A DNA stretch of 64,000 nt from positions 81,680-145,679 of the forward strand of contig NZ_SMRT01000020.1 in assembly GCF_004354045.1 (NCBI RefSeq). Direction: 5' to 3'. Positions 7,692 through 16,469 of this stretch are shown here, one piece after another. Source of the stretch: Paenibacillus piri. Its GTDB lineage: Bacteria > Bacillota > Bacilli > Paenibacillales > NBRC-103111. Each line of letters begins with the position of its first letter. Positions within the stretch are counted from its first letter, which is position 1. Below the pieces are notes generated by a model, which was not told the DNA's origin, made no database searches, and saw only the letters and a program-made list of their open reading frames with translations. Made by a program: the position numbers and the translations under genes.

Positions 7692-8668
7692 TCATACAAC
7701 CCTCCGGTCTTAAGAACGAAAACGGATTGAGTGCTCATGATCGAGTTCATCACGGTGTATGGACCTGATTGCAGGTTGACGCTTTCGAGCAGAATGCTGT
7801 TTTCGATTGTACATTGTTGCAGCTTGACGTTAGGGCCGATGGATACGTAAGGCCCGATAACGCAGTCTTTAAGCTCACTGCTCGGATCGATGAGAACAGG
7901 AGGAATAAGAGTGCATCCATCAAGCTTGCGGCCGTCGGGCAATCCTGTCTTCTCCATCAGCTGGAGCATCCAGCAGTTCGCTTCCAGCCACCGTTCCATG
8001 GTACCGACATCGGAGAAATGTTCTGCGGTCTCAAGATACACAACGCTGCAGCCTGTATCAATCAGCCATTGGATAGCGTCGGTAATTTCATATTCGCCTC
8101 TGGGGGACGGGGCAATGGCATGAATCGCTTTAAATATGACGGAAGTAAATGCATACGCACCCAGGACAGCCAGATTGGATTTGGGAAAAGCGGGTTTTTC
8201 CTCCAGGCCGACGATCCGATTCCCGGCTACCTCGGCAATGCCAAAATCCGCAGGATTGGATACTTGACCTAATAGAATTGCGGCTTCATGCTTCTCTTGA
8301 ATTACGGCATGGCATAAAGGTTTCAAAGATTGCATCATTAAATTATCTCCGAGCAGCAGCATAAACGGGTCATTGTCGATAAAAGCTTCGGCCTGCCCGA
8401 CAGCATCGGCGATCCCCAGCGCATGATATTGGAAAATGAAGGTGATTTGGGCCCCCCATTGTTCCCCGGTGCCGACTTCTTCCATAAACAGGGCCAGATG
8501 GTCCGGGCGGATGACGATGCCAATCTCGTAAATGTCCAGCTCGACCAGTTTTTCGATACAATAGTAAATAATAGGTTTATTCGCTACGGGAAGCAGCACT
8601 TTCGGTTTGGCATTGGAAAAGGGTTGCAGCCGGGTGCCCTTGCCAGCACAGAGAATTAATCCCTTCAT
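7688..8668 (-). CDS. Sugar-1-phosphate nucleotidyltransferase (long RmlA-type)
   Basis: 326 residues. It starts MKGLILCAGKGTRLQPFSNA followed by KPKVLLPVANKPIIYY, the GXGXRL nucleotide-binding signature and the Lys that contacts phosphate. LLLGDNLM is the metal-binding region and GLEEKPAFPKSN binds the sugar. The last ~80 residues form a short left-handed beta-helix (GPYVSIGPNVKLQQCTIENS), the long-form architecture of StrD-like glucose-1-phosphate thymidylyltransferases. First gene of the operon: the next gene upstream is on the other strand, with 232 nt between. It activates a hexose-1-phosphate for the glycosyltransferases downstream. Glucose and dTTP are the family norm, but UTP is possible. 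Confidence 0.85.
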   Translation of the reverse strand: MKGLILCAGKGTRLQPFSNAKPKVLLPVANKPIIYYCIEKLVELDIYEIGIVIRPDHLALFMEEVGTGEQWGAQITFIFQYHALGIADAVGQAEAFIDNDPFMLLLGDNLMMQSLKPLCHAVIQEKHEAAILLGQVSNPADFGIAEVAGNRIVGLEEKPAFPKSNLAVLGAYAFTSVIFKAIHAIAPSPRGEYEITDAIQWLIDTGCSVVYLETAEHFSDVGTMERWLEANCWMLQLMEKTGLPDGRKLDGCTLIPPVLIDPSSELKDCVIGPYVSIGPNVKLQQCTIENSILLESVNLQSGPYTVMNSIMSTQSVFVLKTGGLYE

Positions 8669-8900
8669 AAGACGTTAACCTCCTGTCTGAAGACATTATT
8701 AATTTATGATGAACTTGACAAGGAGGTAAGGGCGATTACCAGCTAATAGAGAAATAATCCATAGATATACAATTCTACCAGGACATTTATATTTCCGCTG
8801 CTATACTCTATCAAATGCCTATAGCAGGATGCTTTGAAGCTAATAAGATAAAGAGAACCGCCGCATTTCAAAACTATAACAGGGAAAGGAATGGTATGAA

Positions 8901-9221
8901 TTGAGTATTATGGGCAAGGTTAAAAATATGCTGAAAAGCCATGACGTGGAGGAAATGCAAATCGAATACGCCAATGGGGATAAGAAGGATTATGTTTTGG
9001 AGGAAGAAGACGTCGACAGCCTGCTGGACGAAATCGATTGGGATAAAGTGGAGGAGATTGAGGTTGAGTTAGTGGATGGCTCCAAAGCCGAACTCGATCT
9101 GGAAGGCGATGGAGGTCTTGTATTTGATGACGACGATGAAGATGACAATGACGATGACGATGATGACGACGATGACAATGACGACGATGATGATGACGAT
9201 GATGACGACGACAATAGCTAA
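8901..9221 (+). CDS. Small acidic protein with poly-aspartate tail
   Basis: 106 residues from a TTG start, 10 nt after GGGAAAGGA. The first ~75 residues are strongly acidic with a folded-looking pattern (MQIEYANGDKKDYVLEEEDV; IEEIEVELVDGS-like strands). The last ~30 residues are almost pure Asp with occasional Asn and one Glu. Net charge is extremely negative, suggesting cation (Ca2+) binding or electrostatic attachment. It lies between the sugar operon and the cotSA/cotS group, so a spore-coat or surface role is plausible. I do not recognise a family. ATG 8910 is an alternative start, but at 20 nt it is far from the ribosome binding site. Confidence 0.7.
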   Translation: MSIMGKVKNMLKSHDVEEMQIEYANGDKKDYVLEEEDVDSLLDEIDWDKVEEIEVELVDGSKAELDLEGDGGLVFDDDDEDDNDDDDDDDDDNDDDDDDDDDDDNS

Positions 9222-9312
9222 AAGGAATGGGATGTTTTAAACCGGCATCTAGATTAACCGCCGGTAAGCTGAATCCGGTATCCGGGTAACCGGTAACCGG
9301 TTCAGCCACAAC

Positions 9313-9338
9313 CGGGCGGCCGAAAGCGGCCGTCACAT
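9313..9338 (+). terminator. Possible terminator after the poly-Asp gene
   Basis: CGGCCG-AAAG-CGGCCG hairpin (9317-9322 with 9327-9332) and a short T run. The preceding 60 nt are also rich in CCGGTA-type palindromes. Weak T-tract. Confidence 0.4.
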
Positions 9339-9465
9339 TTTTCAATGGGACAAGCCCTGCACAAGCTTCGGCGTGCCCGCGAACATGCAAGCAAGGGTCT
9401 GACAAGCGGCGGAACTGCTTGCAGACCCATGACTTGAAAGCTGATGAGAGTACCGCAACGATAAA

Positions 9466-10611
9466 TTAAGCTCTTTGCTCCCACACGGCTACGATATCGT
9501 TGGCTACGCGCGGCCAGGTGAAATTGAGCTCGGCGATTCGCCGTCCGTTCAGACCCATCTGGCGGGCAAGCTTCAGATTTGACAGCAATTCGTTCAGCCG
9601 CTTCGCATATTCCGAAGGATTTTCCGGATCGTTGATTAAGATGCCGTTATTGCCCGTCACGATTTCCGGATTGCCGCCTCTGGCTGTTGTCAAAAACGGC
9701 AGACCGGCAGCCATTGCTTCGTAGTGAACCCGGGCCAACGGCTCCTGCCAAATGGACGTGCAGACAAAAATATCGCCGGCGCAGAACCAATGGTGCACCT
9801 CATGGGCCTGCACATACCCGGTTGTGATCACCGGAATCGGAGCGCGGTTGGCCATCGCGCGAACGTAGGCCATGTAGTCGCTGATGGAATTGTCGCTGAA
9901 CCAGGCGCCGCCGACAATGACGAGTACCGCGTCCGGATGGCGCAGCTCGGACATCGCCCGGACGAGGACATGCGGCCCTTTATTGCGCGATAACCGGCCG
10001 ACGAACAGGATGACTTTTTTGGAAGCGATATTATATTGCGCCCGGATGCTATCCCGCGACTGTCGTGCGCTTTTCGACTCCGTCCAGGGGGCGAATCGGG
10101 ACAAATCGACCCCCGAATAAATCGTACGCAGCTTCCCGGCAGCCTGCGGGAAAAAATCGCAGATTCTTCTGCCGATATAATTGCTGATAGTAATGATCCG
10201 CTCGGTCTGTTCCATGACCGCATTGCCTTCCGCCTGGCTGATTTTCTCGGGGTTGAACATGTCGTTATGCATCGATAACATGATCCTCGAGGAAGGGGCC
10301 GCTCGCCGTACGGGAAGCACCAGCTTGGGGCGGTTGAAAATATGAATGATATCATACTGCGCCCGGGAATGCTGCAAAAATTCGACGACGCCGCGGGTAT
10401 AGACGTCCAGCAGGCCGTCCGAATCGACACGCACATACCGGATACCGTTAGCCATATTTTCCAGCGGCAGATCCGGGTCGGTCCGGCCGAGAATCGTAAG
10501 CTTATGATGTTGGCTTAATAACGTATCGACTCCGGATATATAGGTTTGTATTGCGCCACCCCTAATATTGGGGACCGGCAGCTTTTCGGTGCAAATCATT
10601 AAAATATTCAT
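9466..10611 (-). CDS. cotSA: CotSA-like spore coat glycosyltransferase (GT4)
   Basis: 381 residues. The N-terminus MNILMICTEKLPVPNIRGGA followed by IQTYI is characteristic of CotSA. Other motifs are ILFVGRLSRNKGPHVLVRAM for donor-side nucleotide binding and QEPLARVHYEAMAAGLPFL, the EX7E-type motif of GT4. In B. subtilis CotSA sits in the spore coat beside CotS. The cotS-family gene here ends only 21 nt upstream on the same strand, matching that pairing. Its enzymatic substrate in the coat is unknown. Expression is presumably in the mother cell late in sporulation, but no sigma-K promoter could be assigned with confidence. Confidence 0.85.
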   Translation of the reverse strand: MNILMICTEKLPVPNIRGGAIQTYISGVDTLLSQHHKLTILGRTDPDLPLENMANGIRYVRVDSDGLLDVYTRGVVEFLQHSRAQYDIIHIFNRPKLVLPVRRAAPSSRIMLSMHNDMFNPEKISQAEGNAVMEQTERIITISNYIGRRICDFFPQAAGKLRTIYSGVDLSRFAPWTESKSARQSRDSIRAQYNIASKKVILFVGRLSRNKGPHVLVRAMSELRHPDAVLVIVGGAWFSDNSISDYMAYVRAMANRAPIPVITTGYVQAHEVHHWFCAGDIFVCTSIWQEPLARVHYEAMAAGLPFLTTARGGNPEIVTGNNGILINDPENPSEYAKRLNELLSNLKLARQMGLNGRRIAELNFTWPRVANDIVAVWEQRA

Positions 10612-10632
10612 GGTTTACCTCCTCCCTTACTG

Positions 10633-12243
10633 TCAGGCTGTTTTTTTCCTGAGGCCAAGCGGCCTTTTCTTTGTAAGGCGTGCCGCCTTTTTGACAAGCT
10701 TTCTTTTTCGCAGCTTGAAGGACGCTTCGGACGTTTTCTTCAGGCGCGTTTTTTTAGAAGAGCGTACAATCCGCAAGCGCGTTTTTTTAGAAGAGCGTAC
10801 AATCCGCAAGCGCGTTTTTTTAGAGGAGCCTACAATCCGCAAGCCCGATCGGGTTTTCCTCCGGGAAACGGCTTTGGAGCTTCTTTTTTTTCGTTTGCTT
10901 CGCTTTTTCGGAATGCGCATGAAGATTTTATCGCCGGCTCGCGGCAGCGGAATAACTGTGGCAGGAGCCTTCTGCGGCGCTCTTGGCGGATCGGCGATAA
11001 CCGGGGCTGTAACGGGCTGAGTCGGTTGTCCCGGGTCCGGTAAAATGAGAGGCGGAACGATCAGCTTATCGCCCGGCAGCGCATCCGACAGCGGGAAGCT
11101 GAAAGGCACATCGGACAGCTCTTTGGTATAGTTGCCTGATTTGTAATTCCATTTGTCCTCTTCAAGATCGCTTAAAGCTGCCCACTTGCTGGATTCCGTA
11201 GCCGTCACTCTGGCCAGAATCGGATCCAGCTGGTTCTGCATAAACGTTTGCGGGTCGAATACAATTTCTTTCACATGCTTATAAAATTCATTGGGGAATG
11301 CCATATCCAGCCATAAAATTTCAAATGTTTCCTGATCGATCGGGTTGGCGTGGTGATAAGCTTCGATCATGCCGCGAATCCAGGTCGTATCCCAGACGCC
11401 TCTGTCATCCATCGTGCTTGTAATTAATTTGCGCAAATCCCGGATAGGCAGGTCATATGCGACACCGTCCAGGTCGATAACCCAGATGCCTTCGGGTCCC
11501 ATCTGGCCGTTCGACCAGCCGTAATCCTGGTGGACCAGACCCCAGAAGGGCTCGCCCTCGGCGATCATGCGCGAGTATGGCGAATCGTGAAAGCGGGATG
11601 CAATATCGCGGGCTTGCTTTTCGAACAGCTCGACGGCCGACAGCAGGTTTGCACTTGACGGCATGTGGGAGTAAAGCTTGGCGATATCGCGAAACCAGCC
11701 GATTTTGGCAATGATTTTCTCATAATATTTGGGCCAGCGGAACAAGCGCGACGATTTGCTTGCGCCGTACGGCGGCACGTAGCCTTTGGAATGGCGGTGG
11801 AATTCACCCAACCCGTAGCAAAGCGCTATGGCGCCTTCCAGATCGATCTTGGATACCGGCACCATCGGCTCGACCCACTCGGTTACGATCCATGATTTGT
11901 CTCCGGCCTCGACATACAGATTGCCGTCTTTCGTAGGAATCAATGCGGGGACTCTGGCGCCTGCGTTGACGAGATAGTCCTGGGCGCCGATGCTGTAGAG
12001 GCTTCTTTGCGGCGTGCGGTGCAGCACTTTAAGGCTCCGGTTGCCTTTATTGGTGCCGATTTTCCAAATGGCACCGCCTTTGTCGGGCTTGGAGGTGATA
12101 AGCGTCTTATCATAGACTTCCATATCATACTGCGCTATGACCTGTTGGGCGATCGCGTCCACCTCAGGCGGGACATACTGCTCATGAACGACGCCGGCCG
12201 GCAATATCTGGTCCGCCCAAGGAACTATTCGAACATCACTCAC
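10633..12243 (-). CDS. cotS: CotS-family spore coat kinase-like protein with basic repeat tail
   Basis: 536 residues from GTG 12243, with GGGGTGA 6 nt upstream. Residues ~30-350 are the CotS/aminoglycoside-phosphotransferase fold: ITEWVEP-type hinge (VTEWVEP), catalytic LVHQDYGWSNGQM (HXDXXXXN) and metal-binding VIDLDGV. About 60 Pro-rich residues (LPDPGQPTQPVTAPV) follow, then a ~90-residue Lys/Arg/Ser tail with an 11-residue tandem repeat (RIVRSSKKTRL). B. subtilis CotS is about 350 residues, so the tail is an added module. Such basic Ser-rich tails resemble phosphorylated CotB/CotG-type coat proteins, which are substrates of CotH kinases. Middle gene of the minus-strand coat group. Confidence 0.85.
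   Translation of the reverse strand: MSDVRIVPWADQILPAGVVHEQYVPPEVDAIAQQVIAQYDMEVYDKTLITSKPDKGGAIWKIGTNKGNRSLKVLHRTPQRSLYSIGAQDYLVNAGARVPALIPTKDGNLYVEAGDKSWIVTEWVEPMVPVSKIDLEGAIALCYGLGEFHRHSKGYVPPYGASKSSRLFRWPKYYEKIIAKIGWFRDIAKLYSHMPSSANLLSAVELFEKQARDIASRFHDSPYSRMIAEGEPFWGLVHQDYGWSNGQMGPEGIWVIDLDGVAYDLPIRDLRKLITSTMDDRGVWDTTWIRGMIEAYHHANPIDQETFEILWLDMAFPNEFYKHVKEIVFDPQTFMQNQLDPILARVTATESSKWAALSDLEEDKWNYKSGNYTKELSDVPFSFPLSDALPGDKLIVPPLILPDPGQPTQPVTAPVIADPPRAPQKAPATVIPLPRAGDKIFMRIPKKRSKRKKRSSKAVSRRKTRSGLRIVGSSKKTRLRIVRSSKKTRLRIVRSSKKTRLKKTSEASFKLRKRKLVKKAARLTKKRPLGLRKKTA
10741..10841 (-). repeat. 33-bp tandem repeat in the cotS tail
   Basis: Three consecutive 33-bp units (plus-strand CGCGTTTTTTTAGAAGAGCG, then TACAATCCGCAAG), the first two identical and the third with two changes. 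Each encodes 11 residues (RIVRSSKKTRL). Recent slippage duplication is likely. Confidence 0.8.
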
Positions 12244-12271
12244 TTTTATTCACCCCATAACATGTTAATAG

Positions 12272-13585
12272 TTAATCACTGCTTTTACGTAACGCATCCT
12301 GGCCGTTTTGCGCTGTTCTATGGCTCATGGAACTGTAATAAACGTCCAATAGCGGCTCAACAGTGTCATGAATCGGAAACCGGTTTATGATGAATTTTTT
12401 TCCTTTCCTAACGAGCTTTAGCCTGGCCTGCGGGTCCATGAGCAACACTGCTTTCAAATGGTCGGCCAGCAGGGCGCGGGTCAGCTTCTGGTCTGCATCA
12501 TGGTCGGCGAACCAGCTGTCCCATGCTTTCTCGTAGTTGTCGGGATTCACGATTCCGAGAAATCCTCTGCTCCCTACCGCAATCAGCGGCCGTTCGCACG
12601 ACATCGCTTCCAGCGCGACCCTTCCGGTGCCGATCACACAATCGCTCACCGAATAGTATAAGGCCATATTCAGTACTTCGCCCGTACAGTGAATGAACGG
12701 CGCATCCGACAACAGCCGCTTCTCTTGAGCCAATTGGAACAGGGCGGCCTGTTTGCTGCCTCCTCCCGCAATGATCAAATGCAGCTTCGCATAACCGCTG
12801 CTGCGCATGGCCGATACGGTATGAATGATTTCCTCGCAGATGTCCCCCTTTTCCCACGAAAGCCGGCCTGCATATAATACAACGGCCGCATCCGCGGGAA
12901 TTCCGAGTTTTGAACGGAAATGATCGAGATAAGCTTGATCGTAAGCATGATATTCCCGGTCATCAAGCCCGTTGGCGATCAGCTTGGCGTTGATTCCCTT
13001 TGCTTGCAGCAGCCGTTGGATGGATGGACTTACACAAGTGAGAGCGGCTCCCGCCTGCAGCAGCTGCTGCAAAAAATCCCGGTCGTAGTAAGTGCCGTGA
13101 GCCGTAAACACGAAGGGAACGTGCAATTGCGCGGCAGCTCGCAGAGCCAGGCGTCCGGACGGAATTTGATGGCAGTGGACAAGATCGATGCGTTCGGTCA
13201 ACATCACGGATGTCAACAAATTCAAATGGGGAATCAAATTTTTGTGATCGGCTTGATGATTATCAAGCACAAAATCGATCTCGTAGTAAGGACAGCCGAG
13301 TCCAAGAAAATGGTCGAGCAGCTTGCCTCTTTTACCGGCGATTACAACGGTGGCGCCCTTTCTGACGAGCTCTCTGGCTATGGAAAGTGAATAGGTTTCC
13401 GTACCGCCAATATTGAATTGGTCTATAACCATCAAGATACGCATAGGAACGGAACGGCTTATAATAATAGGGGCTTCCAAATGGATGGGGGTAAGGTCGT
13501 GGAGCTTGTTCAGCATCATCGAGGCGGGCTTTTTCTTTACGGGCAATGAGCCGCTTTTCGATGTGTTCCGTTTTTTTTTCGGCAC
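12272..13585 (-). CDS. Family 4 glycosyltransferase with basic N-terminal leader
   Basis: 437 residues from GTG 13585. The longer frame from 13624 translates the ribosome binding site itself (codons GGA GGT GAT TCC before GTG), so the GTG is the start. The N-terminus is Lys-rich (PKKKRNTSKS), then a short linker leads to RILMVIDQFNIGGTETYSLS. VHCHQIPSGRLALRAA, LYAGRLSWEKGDICEEII and IGTGRVALEAMSCERPLIAV are the GT4 motifs. It lies 28 nt upstream of the cotS gene on the same strand, so a spore coat glycosylation role is likely. The basic leader is unusual for GT4 enzymes and may anchor it to an acidic partner. Substrate unknown. Confidence 0.85.
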   Translation of the reverse strand: MPKKKRNTSKSGSLPVKKKPASMMLNKLHDLTPIHLEAPIIISRSVPMRILMVIDQFNIGGTETYSLSIARELVRKGATVVIAGKRGKLLDHFLGLGCPYYEIDFVLDNHQADHKNLIPHLNLLTSVMLTERIDLVHCHQIPSGRLALRAAAQLHVPFVFTAHGTYYDRDFLQQLLQAGAALTCVSPSIQRLLQAKGINAKLIANGLDDREYHAYDQAYLDHFRSKLGIPADAAVVLYAGRLSWEKGDICEEIIHTVSAMRSSGYAKLHLIIAGGGSKQAALFQLAQEKRLLSDAPFIHCTGEVLNMALYYSVSDCVIGTGRVALEAMSCERPLIAVGSRGFLGIVNPDNYEKAWDSWFADHDADQKLTRALLADHLKAVLLMDPQARLKLVRKGKKFIINRFPIHDTVEPLLDVYYSSMSHRTAQNGQDALRKSSD

Positions 13586-13763
13586 GGAATCACCTCCATT
13601 CGTTTGCATCTCATTGTTAAGCATATGTGATTAGGTGAATGGATGATATGTACATTCGTGGAATTTCGCCAAATGACGATGAAATCCCGTAATACCCCGT
13701 ATTCTTTTCGGTTTTGATCGAATAAGGTATAAGATAGGACGAAGCGAAGAGGTGGTGGCTTGC

Positions 13764-14345
13764 TTGGATATGCATCATGTACCTTCAGACGCTGATTTGA
13801 TAGGGCGCGGCAAGCAGGGAGCGGTATACAAGCTTTCCTCGGACCGCTGTTTAAAATGGTACGTCAACGAGCGCCACGCGCGGTTGGAATGCCGTTCGTA
13901 CCATATGGCCGCTGGCTCGCCGCTGATTCCGAAGCTGTACGGCTGCGGGCCGCAATATATCGTCATGGAATATATTCAGGGGGAGTGCCTGCAAAAGGTG
14001 CTGCGCCAAAAACGAGCCTTGACTATGCAGCAGTCCGGACATATTTTATATATAATTGATGAAATGACTCGTTTGGGGTTTACGCGGATTGATATTGCGC
14101 TGGCTCACATTTTTATTCAGGAGACGCAAACGAAGCAGGTATGCAAAATCATCGATTTGGTTCATGCCTACAGCAGAGTGTACGATATTCCGAAGGTGCT
14201 GTTCAAAGGCTTGTTCAAGCTTGGCTTGCTGGCCGTGTTTCTGGAGCATGCGAAGGAGCTGGACCGTGAAAAGTATGAGAAGTGGATCGACCATGTGAGG
14301 ACAAGGAGCGATCGGTATGGCAGCTTTCGGACATATATCGACTGA
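13764..14345 (+). CDS. Short protein-kinase-like protein
   Basis: 193 residues. A glycine-rich loop GRGKQGAVYKL, a CLKWYV strand Lys and a YIVMEYIQGE hinge mark the N-lobe of a Hanks-type fold. The catalytic loop is degenerate (FTRIDIALAHIFI in place of HRDLKPXN) and the DFG position reads IIDLVHAYS. It resembles the short YrzF-type kinases of Bacillus and may be a pseudokinase. TTG 13764 sits 8 nt after GAGGTGG; GTG 13752 overlaps that site, and ATG 13770 is an alternative. Its 3' end overlaps the next gene by 29 bp, so the two are co-translated. It diverges from the coat gene group at 13585. Confidence 0.7.
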   Translation: MDMHHVPSDADLIGRGKQGAVYKLSSDRCLKWYVNERHARLECRSYHMAAGSPLIPKLYGCGPQYIVMEYIQGECLQKVLRQKRALTMQQSGHILYIIDEMTRLGFTRIDIALAHIFIQETQTKQVCKIIDLVHAYSRVYDIPKVLFKGLFKLGLLAVFLEHAKELDREKYEKWIDHVRTRSDRYGSFRTYID

Positions 14346-15330
14346 TGTTCTGTATGTTGTACAACATGTCTGCGAAAGCTTTCCGATCGGCAAGCTTAAA
14401 GGCTTGAGTCGCAAGCTCGGAGGCTCCTTCAATCTGAATGTCAAAATTGAGACGACCGAAGGCGAATTTGCCGTCCGGATTTTGGGCCGAGCGAATACGG
14501 AGGAGCATTTGCGATATGTTCAACTTGCGCTTGCGGCGCTGAACCGGTATGGCGTCCCGGCGTTAACGCCCATATTGGCTGTCGACGGCGAGCCGTATTG
14601 CCGGATTTACGAGAAGCTGGTGCAGGTAACGCCGTTTATTCATGGGGGGGATTTCAAAAATTTCCCAAATCAGGCATATAGCAGCGCGGCTATGCTCAGC
14701 CGGTTTCATCGAACGTTGCAAGCGGCCGGACGGGAACTGGTGCAGAGGCCGGGACAAGGTCCGATGCCGGCATGGTCGTTTTATGCTGCGCCCGATTATT
14801 ACGCGAGGGCATTGGACCGGCTGAAAGAGCTGCCGGAAATTCCGGTCTATGAGCTTTACAAAGCGGAGAAGCTGGCCTTGCGGATCGGCGAGCTGTGGGA
14901 GCAGTCGCAGGACAGGCTGCCGGATGCGATTTTGCACGGCGACTGGCATCTGTGGAACCAATTGTATGCGCCGGAAACCGGTGATGTGGCGTGCGTGCTG
15001 GATTTCGACTGTATTCAGACGGGCAAGCGCATTCTTGATATCGCCTATACATTGTGGTCCGTTTATATACTGCTGCCCCGGCACGCCAGCCGATTGGAGC
15101 GGCCGATCGTCAACGGGTATTCGGGTATGACGGATGAGGAGCTCCGGATGCTTCCCGTCGCTATTGCCAAGATCTCATTATTTTTTCTGTGTCATGCCGC
15201 ATACGCGGAGAAGCCGGATGAGAAATGGCGTAGGCAGTACCGGAAACAGCTGCCTTTGATCGAATGGCTGCTTGCGGATGGGGAACGCAGGTTTGCGGAG
15301 CTGGCTACCGCGGACGAAGCAGGGACCTGA
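14317..15330 (+). CDS. CotS/aminoglycoside-phosphotransferase family kinase
   Basis: 337 residues with a clean ribosome binding site (AAGGAG) before ATG 14317. It shows an N-lobe FNLNVKIETTEGEFAVRIL, the linker KLVQVTPFIHGG, the catalytic ILHGDWHLWNQLY (HGDXHXXN) near residue 205, and metal-binding VLDFDCIQTGKRILDIAY. This pattern is shared by homoserine kinase ThrB-II, CotS, YutH and YtaA proteins. The neighbouring coat genes favour a spore-associated member over a metabolic kinase, although it lacks any tail. It overlaps the upstream kinase-like gene in a different frame, implying a two-gene operon. The phosphorylated substrate is unknown. Confidence 0.8.
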   Translation: MAAFGHISTDVLYVVQHVCESFPIGKLKGLSRKLGGSFNLNVKIETTEGEFAVRILGRANTEEHLRYVQLALAALNRYGVPALTPILAVDGEPYCRIYEKLVQVTPFIHGGDFKNFPNQAYSSAAMLSRFHRTLQAAGRELVQRPGQGPMPAWSFYAAPDYYARALDRLKELPEIPVYELYKAEKLALRIGELWEQSQDRLPDAILHGDWHLWNQLYAPETGDVACVLDFDCIQTGKRILDIAYTLWSVYILLPRHASRLERPIVNGYSGMTDEELRMLPVAIAKISLFFLCHAAYAEKPDEKWRRQYRKQLPLIEWLLADGERRFAELATADEAGT

Positions 15331-15386
15331 CTGCAGCAATTGCTTGCGGGCAAACGATCAACCTTATGTCACGGGTGCCGCCGCCT

Positions 15387-16235
15387 CTACGGCTTTTGTA
15401 CCTGAAGCCGGTACTGGTGCGGCGTCGTTCCCATCGCTTCGCGGAATACTTTGCAAAAATACGACGGGTTGGCAATGCCGGTCCTTGCGCCGATTTCCGG
15501 GATCGTCAAGGAGGTCCGGGTAAGCAGTACGCATGCATGACGGATGCGGGTCGCCTGGACGTAAGCCAAAATGGTCGTCCCCGTCGCTTCCTTGAACAAA
15601 TGGGCGATATGGTAGCGGGACAGGTGCAACTCGTCGGCCATTTGCTCCAGCCGGAAAGGCTCGTGATAATGGCGCTCGATCCATTGCATCGCTTCTTCCG
15701 CCCGATGGCGGTATCTCAAAGGCTCCGAAAGCTGTTCATGGGCCGCCTGACCGATGCGCCGGAATTGGCGCAAAAAGCTCAGCAGAAAAAACATGTATTC
15801 CTCATGAATTTCATTCGAAACGTGGTGCTGCCGGGCATCGTCAAATTGCTCCAGCAGCGCCAGGATCGGATCGCCCTCGGCTACGGAACGGACGGGCCTG
15901 CTGCTGCCGGGCTGCTGCTTGAGCGTCTGGAAAAAGCCCTTTAATGCCGGGAAGCTGTCCCAATAAGGCTTAAGCATAGCGGGATCGAACATGATCAGGC
16001 TTCTTACAAAACCGGATGCGGCCCGGATCTGTACGCGGTGCAGCTGAAACGGCTGAAACATCAGCAGCGCGCCGGGCTCTATGGAATAGGTGGTCCCATC
16101 GATAATCAGCAGTCCTTCGCCTTCGTGAATGTAAGTGAACTCCATCTCAAGATGTGCATGAAACACTTCGCGGAAGGCGCCGGCAGCAGATGTGCGCCGG
16201 TAATCGAATAAGAAAGGAGCACAGCCTTGACGCAT
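15387..16235 (-). CDS. AraC-family transcriptional regulator
   Basis: 282 residues. An N-terminal cupin sensor (FREVFHAHLEMEFTYIHEGE, then YSIEPGALLMFQPFQLHRV) is followed by a C-terminal double HTH (FRLEQMADELHLSRYHIAHL and LTIPEIGARTGIANPSYFCK). The ATG at 16235 follows GGTGGAGG closely and begins MRQGCAPFLFDYR, the usual distance from the cupin. ATG 16268 in the same frame would add 11 residues. It is divergent from the two-component system at 16470, with about 235 nt between. It may be part of the control of the 16.5-32 kb island, sensing a sugar-like effector in the cupin, but could also be independent. Confidence 0.8.
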   Translation of the reverse strand: MRQGCAPFLFDYRRTSAAGAFREVFHAHLEMEFTYIHEGEGLLIIDGTTYSIEPGALLMFQPFQLHRVQIRAASGFVRSLIMFDPAMLKPYWDSFPALKGFFQTLKQQPGSSRPVRSVAEGDPILALLEQFDDARQHHVSNEIHEEYMFFLLSFLRQFRRIGQAAHEQLSEPLRYRHRAEEAMQWIERHYHEPFRLEQMADELHLSRYHIAHLFKEATGTTILAYVQATRIRHACVLLTRTSLTIPEIGARTGIANPSYFCKVFREAMGTTPHQYRLQVQKP

Positions 16236-16469
16236 CGTTCCTCCACCACATTTCCTCGTTAATGCCATACCCGTCCATTATACCATCTCCTTGCCCATAA
16301 ACTGAACCGCGCAGCGTCAGGCGTTTGTACGCTTGTCTTTGCAAAATAACCGGTAATCGCTATAATCTATACACGACGGGACTTGCTGATACATACTGGA
16401 ATGTGAAACGCCCGAAGTGAACAGGCGCACTAATCATCAAATCATTCATACATGAAATGGGGATGCGGC

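Noticed and set aside
8990..9214. Minus-strand poly-Ser ORF
   Set aside because: It is the complement of the poly-Asp codons of the 8901 gene; no start signals and no folded region.
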